Origin: Lingula anatina
Lineage: Eukaryota > Brachiopoda > Lingulata > Lingulida > Lingulidae
Length of the DNA: 64,000 nt
Assembly (NCBI RefSeq): GCF_001039355.2
Contig: NW_019775391.1
Coordinates: 561,541-625,540 of the forward strand
Direction: 5' to 3'
Shown: in pieces, positions 47,701 to 57,949 of the stretch
How positions within the stretch are numbered: the first letter of the stretch is position 1
How the letters are laid out: every line of letters starts with the position of its first letter
The notes under the pieces: generated by a model
Told to the model about the DNA's origin: nothing
The model's input: the letters and a program-made list of their open reading frames with translations, nothing else
Database searches by the model: none
Made by a program: the position numbers and the translations under genes

Positions 47701-48339
47701 ACAGGGATTTCCAGGAACCAAGTGATGTAAGAACATTTGTCAAATCACAGGAAAGTGTGTCAAGAACTGTTAGTATCAAGTCCAGACTTGGAATCAATGT
47801 GGAGAATAATTCTGGAAGTGGAAACACCGTAATTGCAAAGACAGTGCCACATGTTGGAGGAAGGAAAATTAAAATTAATCGTAAAGTTGCAGTAGAACCA
47901 ATGATTGGACGCAAAGTGGAAAGATCGGACAAGGCGGAATCACCGACATTAGGTAAGAAAACTTTTTTTTTTTTTGGGGGGGGGGGTACTAAATGGGCTA
48001 TGTTGCTTAAATGTGTCAGCAAGTTGATTTTAAGTGAGTTTTTTTTTTTTTTTAATTAACTTTTGTATGTCAGACTTGGAGAAAGTTGTAACACAGTTTC
48101 TGTCAATTGATTTTAGGGATCGGTGTCAAAATCCATTAATACAATGTGTTTTAGTTCTTCTCATTTATCTAGCTTTCAACCACATTCTGTATATTCTTCT
48201 GTAAATAGGTCATGAAAGGGATGCTGTGGATGACCTAGATGCCAAAATTAGACGTATCCAGGAGAAGAACGCTGCCATTTTGAAAAGACACATTGAGATT
48301 AAGGAGGACAAACAAATATTTGGTGGCAATGTTGTATGA
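41692..48339 (+). CDS. SR/RD/SD-rich, probably nuclear protein of unknown function
   Basis: Seven coding exons join in frame to 1269 residues. I do not recognise the family. The N-terminus carries two similar acidic-helix motifs, LEALRSAVLASMK (about 13-25) and LAALRAAALQTKK (exon 3), then NLIVIQTAP and MLRPQDKWLGGLAD in exon 4. Exon 5 (765 codons) begins with a Ser/Glu/Asp-rich CK2-like stretch, then Ser/Arg- and Arg/Asp-rich sequence, a 12 x 9-residue repeat (644-751) and a basic NLS-like KRKKREK (about 834-840). Exon 6 repeats a short (I/V)(I/L/V)KLN motif. The C-terminus has a predicted coiled coil, DLDAKIRRIQEKNAAILKRH, resembling the N-terminal helix of CCDC9. Composition suggests RNA processing or chromatin; this is inference. 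ATG chosen for its AAGATGG context and proximity to the promoter; the first coding exon gives only six residues. Confidence 0.85.
42879..42938 (+). CDS. SR-rich gene exon 2
   Basis: Encodes RDELEDLEALRSAVLASMKM; acceptor TTTCTAG, donor GTAAGT. Confidence 0.85.
43220..43336 (+). CDS. SR-rich gene exon 3
   Basis: 39 codons with PELAALRAAALQTKK, a second copy of the helix motif of exon 2; donor GTAATA. Confidence 0.85.
43540..43813 (+). CDS. SR-rich gene exon 4
   Basis: Encodes LLSSEKRKPTHHHQKREKKG through LNPQ-like charged sequence to SPQREKPK; ends one base into an Asp codon completed by exon 5. Donor GTATGA. Confidence 0.85.
44180..46474 (+). CDS. SR-rich gene exon 5 (large)
   Basis: 2295 bases open in one frame; the frame continues upstream of the acceptor (TTTTCAG at 44173-44179) but that part is intronic. 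First residues DKFSRYESSDSEGFSS; donor GTAATA. Confidence 0.93.
45640..45963 (+). repeat. Coding minisatellite, 12 x 27 bp (nine-residue units)
   Basis: Twelve in-frame units from SQLNERDSG to TRRDHMQKD. Best-kept units are SKKDTKDVD, PRRDAKDVE and LKRDGRDID; consensus roughly (S/P/L)(K/R)(K/R)DxxD(V/I)(D/E). Early units are more decayed. Confidence 0.85.
47038..47952 (+). CDS. SR-rich gene exon 6
   Basis: Encodes DDSTPDQSSKSRPSILQRIG onward and five short motifs of type (I/V)(I/L/V)(K/R)L(N/S); donor GTAAGA. A poly-T/G tract follows in the intron. Confidence 0.9.
48209..48339 (+). CDS. SR-rich gene terminal exon
   Basis: Encodes GHERDAVDDLDAKIRRIQEK, then a Lys/Glu-rich helix and KEDKQIFGGNVV, stop TGA 48337-48339. 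Confidence 0.9.
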
Positions 48340-49460
48340 CATGCCTACTGCTCATTGGACTCTTGCTACAATGAAATTAATTTATGCCATATTTTTTGAT
48401 AATTTGCTTTAAGCCAGTGTAGTATTTTGAACTAACTCACTGATGAATATGACAAAAAAAACTATATTATTCTTTCTAAAGGTCAGATTTGGCATTAGAC
48501 AAATATGTACTTTGTTAGTCCTGATTTACGGCTATAAATGCAAAAAAATCTCAACAGGGACACAATGTTTTCTCCTCAACAATGAAAACCTAGTAGGAGG
48601 ATGTGAAATTTAATCAGTTTAGGACTACAAAAGCCCATTAGGAACTCAAACTTATAATTACGAGAGGTTGCCATAGAAATTTCACAGCTGTACTTGATTT
48701 ATTAGAGACAATTCTGGCATTGCAATTGAAAATATTGACTGTAATTGTTCCTGTAAATATGAGGAGTTCACAGTGGATCATCACCTCACAGATCTTTTCA
48801 AATCCTTATCTTATTTGGGGGAGAGGACGTAACAGCAGGTATAAAAAAACATGCTTAAGCCTGTGCTCTTCATTTTATGTAATTTAACTTTTTGATTGTA
48901 TTCTCAAAACCAGTTCAGGTTAGTTACTTTTGTGGACTTGGATTGAATAAACATATCAATTTAATAATGTAGTCCATTAAATTATGAAGGTAATGTTTAT
49001 TTTGCAGTTCTGCATAATGAGAGGGGTCATACTATTAGTACTGCCCAATTAAGGTGCAGTGTTTCAAGTTTGTGTTCAATTTGACATGCAGCTTATGATA
49101 AAAAGGTGCTTTTTGCTGCTGGCGGCCTTTCCTTTTCATTGTTTATTTTTTTCTCATGTCAAACTGTCTGATTCAAAATAACTACGAAAACTGTTTTTTA
49201 ATGTGACAGTCTCTTTCTTGTTAGTAAGTGTTTTATTGTGGCCTCCAGAAGGAGGCTGGTGATTGGATGAAAGAAACATTCTTAAGTAATTTGATGTCAT
49301 CTTGTCTATTTATTTAAATTTATAGTCATTAATATAAGGGGGAAAGAAATGGGCCTACATGATCCTTGGCAAACAGCCGTGCAATACATTTGGATTAACA
49401 ATCTGTACATACATGAGTATTGATGACAATGATAATAAAAGTTCCTTTTTTTGTACACGT
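48340..49460 (+). other. 3' UTR of SR-rich gene
   Basis: No frame of interest. AATAAA at 48946-48951 and 49434-49439 are candidate poly(A) signals; the second is followed by a T/GT-rich stretch as expected for a cleavage site. Confidence 0.5.
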
Positions 49461-50021
49461 GTCGTTTATTTATTAACGTATCTTTTCATTCGGAATTGTA
49501 TTATTTAAAAACTAAGTGATAGTGAATATAGGTTGAGCTTTAATAAGAATGAGAAGACGGAGTGACGTTGGGGAAGGAAAATACATCTAAATTCAAATAA
49601 TAATAACTAGAGAATCAGGGAGGCAATACCGCCTCTTGGTTTTGTACCTGGTTTTAAGAATTATTTTGCTCAAATGGTGGTATGTTGGTCATATTGAAAT
49701 GTGCTTGTTATGCTTTTGTGCTATGGTTAAATTGAACATAAAATATACCGTCAAAGGTCGCAGTGAGATCGCCAATACATGATTTCCTATTCGAGTTCAA
49801 TATTGACTGTAGGCATGTCTGTTAGTTTTTCACGAAGATGAAAAAGACGCCCCAAGTATAAGTGTAGTGTCAGAAAATCGCTACCAACATTGTTTTCACG
49901 GAAATTTAAAAGTTTTAGAAAATTTTGGCCGTTTGACCTTGAAATAAAAGTCAAAGGTCAAATCTAAGGACATACTCATGACTTGCGGCAGACTTCTGTA
50001 GTAGCTTTTCCCATAATTCCA
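49461..50021. other. Intergenic, no gene seen
   Basis: Single-copy sequence between the SR-rich gene and the duplicated LRR block. Confidence 0.6.
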
Positions 50022-51173
50022 GGTTTTTTTCCCAAAATTTTGAAGAGCGTCACGCCCAGGCGAATGCACCGACAAAGACCGAAATCCTGGGGGATCAAGT
50101 TGAAATTATTTTTGACTTCATTCTAAGAAATGGGGACAAAGGTCCTTGGGGTGTAGGAGGAGAAGAGGTAACGGTGACTTGTATCAGACGACAGAGAGCC
50201 GTACGAGACGACGATTTTCTACAATACGTCTCTCTAATCTAATAATGCTTCACGGTATTTTTATTTTATAGGCGTACAGACGACAATTTCTTTTGAGCAT
50301 CGTTAAACTGCTACCATTTCGCTGACGCCCCCTTTTATGTACAGACAGATATATCTGCCTCGGACCAAACCAGTATGCAGCAGAGCATGGACCTATGGTC
50401 CATGAGCAGAGGAATGCGGATAATAGAGACGCGTTTCCGACCTCATAATTAAGATATACAGATGAATATTTTTGCGTCTTCACTTATTAATCTTTTTTAA
50501 AGAACGAACACCGAAGATTTCTTTATTTAGATTTGGCAGTTTGCTTTTGAAGTGCCTTGTTCTTCTGTTGATTTACTTTATTAAGAAGGATTAAAAAGGC
50601 CAAGGGGTCTATCTAGATAATCATTACACAATCCTTTAAGTCAATCAAACTGGATAACTGATGTGCAGACAAACACGGACGCACACACGCGCCCGCGCAC
50701 ACACACGCCCTCTCTCTCAAACCTACACACACATACATACACTCACACATTAGCACTGTACGTAGTGTGAACACAGATGCGTGCATACACGTGCGGGTGC
50801 ACGCTTGCACCCCCAGCTGCCCGAGGAGGCGTGTCATTCAATTAATCTGATTACATTCAGCGAGAGTCCCCGCGGAGATGGATCCATCTACGTAGAACGA
50901 TAGATTCATTAGTAATGTGCCCATAGAGGTGAAATTATTTCATGTATCATAGACCCAAGGAAAGTTGAAAAGAGAAACGATAAAATTTATATGGCGAATT
51001 TTTCATTAAAATTTTGTTTATTATTAATTTAATTACACATCAGAGCAAACAGTAAAAAAGATAACATAATGCACTATTCTAAATTTAATATTATTATTAT
51101 TATTATCATTATGTTTCATAGAAGTTGCACCAAGGAGGATTTTGACAGTACATGGTACAAGTACTAGAATGGC

Positions 51174-52715
51174 TTAATATGGTTTGAAGTAAAGGGTATC
51201 CGGTCTTTTAATCAGTTTACCACCACATTTCTCTCTGGCATGAGACATGAAGTCTGACTGCAGTGCTAGTCCTTTGTACTCTGGAGGAGAAGCGCAGGTT
51301 CCGTCTAGCTCAAAATCCGGTCCACCACGTGCGATGTCGCGGTAAAGACGGCACGTGCAGTTGACTGGGTTCTGATCGAACTGCAGCCATCGAAACAGCG
51401 TGGCGTCAAATTCGGGGTCGGTGATATTGTTTGAGGTGACGGAGAGAATCAAGTTCCCGCGGTAAGATTTGAAGTCGTCAAATGCGTCAGGTGCGACGCT
51501 GCGAATCTGCATCCAGTTGAAAGTGAAGCGCTGAATGTCAAGTCCTTCAAATGTTTCTTTGGTCAGGGTGGTGAAGTTGTTGGACGAAGCATCGACCCAC
51601 TGCAAACGCTTTAAAGTTTTGAGAGGTTCTAATGGAAGCTCAGTAAAACCGAATGTCCGAATTAGAATGTATTCTAGTCTGTCTTCGATTCCTTGGAACA
51701 TATCAGCGGAAAACTCCAAAGGGTTTGCGCTCAAGGAAAGCTGAGTAAGATTCGTGAGTGACGATAACGCCCCTGGTGGGAGTTTGGTGATCTGATTGTA
51801 AGAAATGTCTAAATAATTGAGTGCTGTCAGTGGCGCGAAAGCCTCAGACGGTACGGATGGCAAGTAACTGTAGTAAAAGCCAAGCGTTTTCAGGTTGTTT
51901 CCGACACCAACGAAGGCCTGTTTGTCAATGGCATCAGGTGCATTTAAGTTATTTCTACTTAACTGCAGTTCTTGTAGACTTGTGAGCGTTTGGAAGGCTG
52001 CTGCAGGTACCTTACTGATCCTATTTGAATCGAAGGTCAACGTTCGCAATTTGATGAGACCTTTTAAAGCGTTTATCGGAACTTCACTCAGCATATTTCC
52101 GTAAAAAGTCAGTTCTTGGAGGCCTTCCACTCCTAAAAACGCACCGTCCTCGATAGAATTGATGTATGAACGGCTTAAGTCCAATTTTTTCAACTTTTGT
52201 AGATTTCGAAAAGCGTTATTTGGGACGACCCCGTAATTCGTGTTTCCGCCAAGGTTAAGTTCGGAGATATTCACAGTTTGCGCAAGGCAGGGCCATGGCA
52301 ATGTTGTTAAGTTAAGTTTGTTATCGGCAAGGGACAAAACTCCAAGAGACTTTTTAACAGCACCGAAAGCGCTTGCAGATATGGTGGCAATCTTGTTTTC
52401 GGAGAGATCGATGCCATACACGGGTACAGCTTCGAAGGCTTCAAAGGCTGAGTTGCTGACGCTTGTGATCGCATTTCCAGTCAACAGAATCTTGTCAATT
52501 GCTCGTTCTGTGTAATGTGTAAATGCTGGTATTTTGGTGAAACCTTTGGAAGAGCAGTCAATGACGTATATGGGTCTCAGTGTGTATGGATCGGTGGTGT
52601 TTCTGCATTCGCATGGCGCAGGCGCAGGGCAAGTTGCTTCCGTTTGAAGAACATGAGCGAATCCTACAAACACGGCCACCAGAATCTGGCAACGTAGTAC
52701 CACTGGTCTGCTGAT
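51174..52715 (-). CDS. LRR copy 1 exon 2
   Basis: 513 codons plus TAA. Acceptor on the minus strand is TTATCATTCCAG just above 52715, matched by TTATCATTTCAG in copy 2. Confidence 0.9.
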   Translation of the reverse strand: MSRPVVLRCQILVAVFVGFAHVLQTEATCPAPAPCECRNTTDPYTLRPIYVIDCSSKGFTKIPAFTHYTERAIDKILLTGNAITSVSNSAFEAFEAVPVYGIDLSENKIATISASAFGAVKKSLGVLSLADNKLNLTTLPWPCLAQTVNISELNLGGNTNYGVVPNNAFRNLQKLKKLDLSRSYINSIEDGAFLGVEGLQELTFYGNMLSEVPINALKGLIKLRTLTFDSNRISKVPAAAFQTLTSLQELQLSRNNLNAPDAIDKQAFVGVGNNLKTLGFYYSYLPSVPSEAFAPLTALNYLDISYNQITKLPPGALSSLTNLTQLSLSANPLEFSADMFQGIEDRLEYILIRTFGFTELPLEPLKTLKRLQWVDASSNNFTTLTKETFEGLDIQRFTFNWMQIRSVAPDAFDDFKSYRGNLILSVTSNNITDPEFDATLFRWLQFDQNPVNCTCRLYRDIARGGPDFELDGTCASPPEYKGLALQSDFMSHAREKCGGKLIKRPDTLYFKPY

Positions 52716-53104
52716 CTGGAATGATAAGGCATGTCTCATATACAGAATGAAATTTGAAAAGGATCCCCCCTTCACCGTAAGTGCTGTCATCCAAAGTGTC
52801 TTCAGAGCTTGGGACAACATAGCCCCCAGAAGATTCCTGAACCGTGACTATCCTAAAAAAAACATTAATACTGACACTATAACAGCGTTATGTAAGGGCA
52901 AAGCACTGTTCTATAAACAGTAAACCTGTAGTTAAGATACTAACTTGGCATAACCGGTTTTAATTAACAAATCTAGCTGTTGTTCAAATGAAAGCAAAAT
53001 GGTGCAATACTTTTGTCACCCTCCTAATACCGGCTGTTATGTGACGACAGGAGAGGAGGCTGAAAAAAAATGACGTATAGGTAGACATATCTTACCCTCA
53101 TCAT
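51174..53104 (-). CDS. Secreted leucine-rich-repeat protein, copy 1
   Basis: Two coding exons give 516 residues. Exon 1 supplies only MMR; exon 2 continues ISRPVVLRCQILVAVFVGFA, so residues 1-30 form a good signal peptide with likely cleavage after QTEA. The mature protein has a Cys-rich cap (CPAPAPCEC ... IDCSS), about 15 LRRs of 22-26 residues (LxxLxLxxNxI type), and a C-terminal Cys cap (NPVNCTCRLY ... GTCASPP ... EKC). No membrane segment or GPI-like tail follows; it ends TLYFKPY. There are several N-x-S/T sites. Overall shape resembles secreted invertebrate LRR proteins such as the non-catalytic subunit of Oplophorus luciferase, chaoptin or Slit-type repeats; the exact family is not certain. 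A poly(A) signal AATAAA on this strand lies at 51022-51017. A longer frame starting at 52820 reads through the intron and is not used here. Confidence 0.88.
53096..53104 (-). CDS. LRR copy 1 exon 1 (start codon)
   Basis: ATGATGAGG then donor GTAAGA (53095-53090). The matching site in copy 2 has ATGAGG and the same donor. Both join exon 2 in phase 0 and give Met-Arg at the n-region of a signal peptide. 5' UTR extent unknown. Confidence 0.68.
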
Positions 53105-55938
53105 GTTCAGTTACAGGTATATATATATAAAAGTGTTGCGAGAGAATGGATCATGTAACTTCCTGGTCGTAAACAGACACCCGCCTCCTCCACTTGTGAA
53201 GTGTCTACTGGCCTGTGACTCCTGTGACTGTGATACACTCCCCTATTTCGATGTAACCAGTCTATTGCTTATTTACGCGTCGAAAAAGCCAAGGATGGGA
53301 GTATCTATAATAGGGAATCATTTGATATAATGTCTGTGAAATTAGTGTGGAGCATCTTGGGGTCAAAAATTATCTATGAAGTGTCAGCAGCCACAGTGCT
53401 ATAACCTGTTTACATACCTATGCGTTCTAAAGAAGGGGCCATCAAAGTCAGGTTGTAGAGATACTGAACGCTGGCACTATAGATTTTCATCTTATCACTA
53501 ACCCACCCCCCTTGCCCCATCCCACACTGTATTTCATAGTCCTAACGGACACCTTTTCCCAAACCATATTGCACAATCAACGTCAACACTGTGAAATAGC
53601 ATCATCCGAAATAGAGTCTGACGACAGTGCCTGATGTCATACGAGACTAGATAAACTGCTAGAATCCGCGTGAAGACGGGTTAATATTTATGCCATAAGT
53701 ATATGTAGAAACGCCATGAAATTGACTTAGAAAATAACTCAGAAGTGACAAAAAACATGGTGAATTTATTTTGCTGTGCAATAGACCGCAAATGGAGAGA
53801 ACATATGAAAAAACAACCAGAATAATATCCGTGGATACATTTTGTCAGCGTTGCCACACCGAACTTGGTAATCTACTATTATTTCTGACCATGGGCCTAC
53901 TCTCATTCAAGTCCCAAAAGAATCTCGCTTGATTTTGCGACATTGGGTTATCTCGGATGATAACCTTTCATGGTCCTCCCACTCAGCCCACGAACTGAAA
54001 GACTGAACAGTGGCAGTTAGAACAGTGCAGTGCTCATTATCTTCATTCAAAATATTGTAAGCGGTATATTTTTGAACCGCAGAACCTTTCGACTGTTATA
54101 GTCATCTGTCTTTTTTTTTTTTTTTCTAAAAAAAGTATTAATAATAATAGTAAAATAATGAATAAAATTAATAAATAAAAAAGTACATTGTATACCTTAA
54201 CATAATTTTTGGACAGAAAAAACGAACATGGAATACAATATCAGATAACTTCACAAACATAAATAAACATAACGAAAATTTGCGTCCCATAAAATAAGCA
54301 CTAGTTGACTCTCTGCTACACGTATATACTGTATATACATTGTAAGTATTTCCCCCGTTCGTAGTCTTATCGGTCTTGTGCCTAAATACCAGTAATTTCC
54401 CACTCAAAAGCTACAAAATTGACAGACATAAAATCCACTTCAACCGGTTTAATTCAGCCAACGTAACTACGTTAAAATTAATCACCCAGAAATCCGCTCG
54501 AAAGTTGAAAAAACGCAATTTCCGTAGTTTTTGTGGCATGTTTACAAATGGGAGTTGGATCTGTAACCCAAATCTACTGAACAATAAAAAAGTGTCATAT
54601 TTTCCTGCACATTTCAAGATAAAGAGGGCGCTGCCAGAAAAACATAGTGTGTGCAGACTAAATGTAACCGAACTACTAGTGTGTCATTTTTATGTTGAAA
54701 TACATTTAGTGATAACCAATTAGGATGGATTGTGACGAAATTATTGCAGTTATTGAAAAAATTAAGAATATCAGAAAAATGGAAGTTTCCACAACATGGC
54801 GTGAGGCACAAGTACCGGCGAAAAAAAGTAAAAAATAACGTAGTTTCTCAAACTAAACTGACTTAACCGAAAGGGGTGCATTGCAACATGCGTAGTTCGG
54901 CATAACCCCTGTATTTGCCATTGAATTCTGAAGCCATTTGCTGCCTGAAAGGTGGTAAAATTGTAAATCGATGTGGAGTTTAACGTTTGCCTCGGACCAA
55001 ACTAGTTATTTATTTGCGGTAAAGCTCAGTGATAACTTAAACAGCGCTAATGTCCATGTATTTCACGGATTAGCACGTTTGCCGAGGTCATAACTAATAA
55101 TTTATGGTTTTCATTTTAATGGTCATTTTACGCTGCCCAGTACCTCACAGTAGTTTTCTGTTGGTTTATGCGAAACACGTGTGACTTTTTTTAAAAACGA
55201 GGGTCAATTTTAGGTCGCCAAAACAGCAAACAACCTGCATATTGTTTCACTTAATTTATTTTTCTCTAAAACAAATATTCTTATTCAGATACAAAAAATA
55301 AACACCACGAGTATAAGGTAATATTATGTGTAAAAAAAGTTGGATATGTAGAAACTGTCATTACAAACATCTTTTTGTTTCGCTCCTCTATCCCTGTAAT
55401 CCCCCTCCCTCCCTCCCCCGTCTCATTGTTGTTGAATATGATTAGTCAAGGCACTCCTCTGCTACTTGACAGATACCGTAATCTCATCAACAACAGTTGT
55501 GTGTGTGTGCAAACCTGTGGTTTATCTGTATTCTATCATCTTCGCACGTTAAGGTGTGTGTCTGTACACATCACCCAGAGTTTTGGAGGTCACTGAGAAC
55601 TCACCTCTGTTATGAGTATACATTTGTACCCAGTATCCAGTATCCAGCAAAGGGATGCAGATAATGGAGAGAAGTTGCCAATGATGTGTTAAACTCAGGA
55701 TAATACAGGTTTATAGCAATGATTTTGTGACTGTGATCAGTCTTATTTAAAAAATTCTGTTGGTAAATTTGGCGGGTTACTTTCGGCATGCCTTACTTTT
55801 CTGTTGGTTTACTTTATTAAGAAGGATTAAAAAGGTCAAGGGGTCAATCTAGATTATTCTCCACGTAGCACTATTACACAATCCTTTTATGAAATCAATG
55901 GCTAATTAATACGAAGACAAGCACGGCGGACGCGCTCG

Positions 55939-55976
<38 letters not shown>

Positions 55977-56796
55977 CAATATTATATGTGAACACATGGC
56001 TGTGCATACACGTACGTGTACACACTTGCCCATACACACATGTGAATACTGTTAAAATGCAGATGCGTTCCTTCATGGGGGAGTACACGGATAGTCTCGT
56101 GTCTGTTTCTTCTTCCTGGAGAAATGGATGTGTTTGAATTTCACAAAGCCTCGACCATCAGTAACTTTCCCAATCATATTTATTATATCTTTTAGACTCT
56201 AGACTCTTTCTTGTCAGATGTGCATTCGAGGAGACTCATCCAGAGTAAATAGCATTCATTTATTCATACATGTGCATCTTCCCCAAATGTTTCATTTTGC
56301 CTAATCTTCTTTCAAATCTCAAATCTGTTTTAGTTTTGCTTACGTTTATCAGCAGACTTTCAACCCTGTTTGTTTATGCTTGTTCGTTCCTGGGCTTCGT
56401 GTTTTCACAAACTAGTGTGACTGAAGCTTAAGTAATAACTTACATCATTGTTGCACAAGCAATGAACGAAAAGATAAGCAAAATGACTGATTTCATTTCG
56501 GAAATATTCTGAAAAAAATCACGCATGCCATTACATGTATGTAACATTTTTACAAGAGGATCCGGGTTCCCATTCTATTCCTTTTTATATGCACGCACGC
56601 ACGTCCACACGCACACACACACGCACCCCCCCCCCCCACACACACACATTTAATGAATAAATTCAAGAGACCCAGACTTGCTATGCTGACACCAGTCCGC
56701 TCAAATAATTCGTTCAACGTTTAGTAATTTAGGGCATTTACGTTGCGCTGGAGGGGAGGGGGGAGAGAGGGTACATAAGGAGCTGAGTTATTAGCT
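53105..56796. other. 5' flank of LRR copy 1
   Basis: No gene seen. CA-type microsatellite at about 55939-55972 and another near 56600-56646. A frame at 54376 is broken by a one-base indel in copy 2 and so is unlikely to code. Confidence 0.6.
53704..54086. other. Segment present only in copy 1
   Basis: At the same place copy 2 passes directly from its 60532 region to GACTGTTATAGTC (60537). Either a deletion in copy 2 or an insertion in copy 1; no terminal repeats seen. Confidence 0.75.
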
Positions 56797-56797
56797 N
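56797..56797. other. Single N at the junction of the two copies
   Basis: The N sits exactly between the right end of copy 1 (TTAGCT) and the left end of copy 2 (GGGTTTTTTTCC). It marks a contig join. Confidence 0.97.
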
Positions 56798-57949
56798 GGG
56801 TTTTTTTCCAAAATTTTGAAGAGCGTCACGCCCAGGCGAATGCACCGACAAAGACCGAAATCCTGGGGGATCAAGTTGAAATTATTTTTGACTTCATTCT
56901 AAGAAATGGGGACAAAGGTCCTTGGGGTGTAGGAGGAGAAGAGGTAACGGTGACTTGTATCAGACGACAGAGAGCCGTACGAGACGACGATTTTCTACAA
57001 TACGTCTCTCTAATCTAATAATGCTTCACGGTATTTTTATTTTATAGGCGTACAGACGACAATTTCTTTTGAGCATCGTTAAACTGCTACCATTTCGCTG
57101 ACGCCCCCTTTTATGTACAGACAGATATATCTGCCTCGGACCAAACCAGTATGCAGCAGAGCATGTACCTATGGTCCATGAGCAGAGGAATGCGGATAAT
57201 AGAGACGCGTTTCCGACCTCATAATTAAGATATACAGATGAATATTTTTGCGTCTTCACTTATTAATCTTTTTTAAAGAACGAACACCGAAGATTTCTTT
57301 ATTTAGATTTGGCAGTTTGCTTTTGAAGTGCCTTGTTCTTCTGTTGATTTACTTTATTAAGAAGGATTAAAAAGGCCAAGGGGTCTATCTAGATAATCAT
57401 TACACAATCCTTTAAGTCAATCAAACTGGATAACTGATGTGCAGACAAACACGGACGCACACACGCGCCCGCGCACACACACGCCCTCTCTCTCAAACCT
57501 ACACACACATACATACACTCACACATTAGCACTGTACGTAGTGTGAACACAGATGCGTGCATACACGTACGGGTGCACGCTTGCACCCCCAGCTGCCCGA
57601 GGAGGCGTGTCATTCAATTAATCTGATTACATTCAGCGAGAGTCCCCGCGGAGATGGATCCATCTACGTAGAACGATAGATTCATTAGTAATGTGCCCAT
57701 AGAGGTGAAATTATTTCATGTATCATAGACCCAAGGAACGTTGAAAAGAGAAACGATAAAATTTATATGGCGAATTTTTCATTAAAATTTTGTTTATTAT
57801 TAATTTAATTACACATCAGAGCAAACAGTAAAAAAGATAACATAATGCACTATTCTAAATTTAATATTATTATTATTATTATCATTATGTTTCATAGAAG
57901 TTGCACCAAGGAGGATTTTGACAGTACATGGTACAAGTACTAGAATGGC

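Larger units (their letters stand above)
50022..56796. repeat. Duplicated block, copy 1
   Basis: Carries an LRR gene on the minus strand with its flanks. From 50022 to about 52715 it is over 99% identical to copy 2 in the stretches I compared. Beyond that it is clearly more diverged (I estimate 80-95%) with indels, and contains about 380 bases (53704-54086) absent from copy 2. It ends GAGTTATTAGCT just before the single N. Confidence 0.95.

Noticed and set aside
50250-50483. 77-residue minus-strand frame that recurs at 57026-57259
   Set aside because: Its near-identity in both copies only reflects the very recent similarity of the whole block, so it is not evidence of coding.
52716-52820. 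N-terminal extension of LRR copy 1 starting at 52820
   Set aside because: It spans a strong acceptor shared with copy 2, and the extension is not conserved there.
53117-53130. TATATATA run next to LRR copy 1 exon 1 as a TATA box
   Set aside because: It is under 25 bases from the start codon, would leave almost no 5' UTR, and is shortened in copy 2; more likely a microsatellite.
54376-54723. 115-codon plus-strand frame upstream of LRR copy 1
   Set aside because: In copy 2 the same frame is cut short by a one-base deletion in an A run, and its composition is AT-driven.
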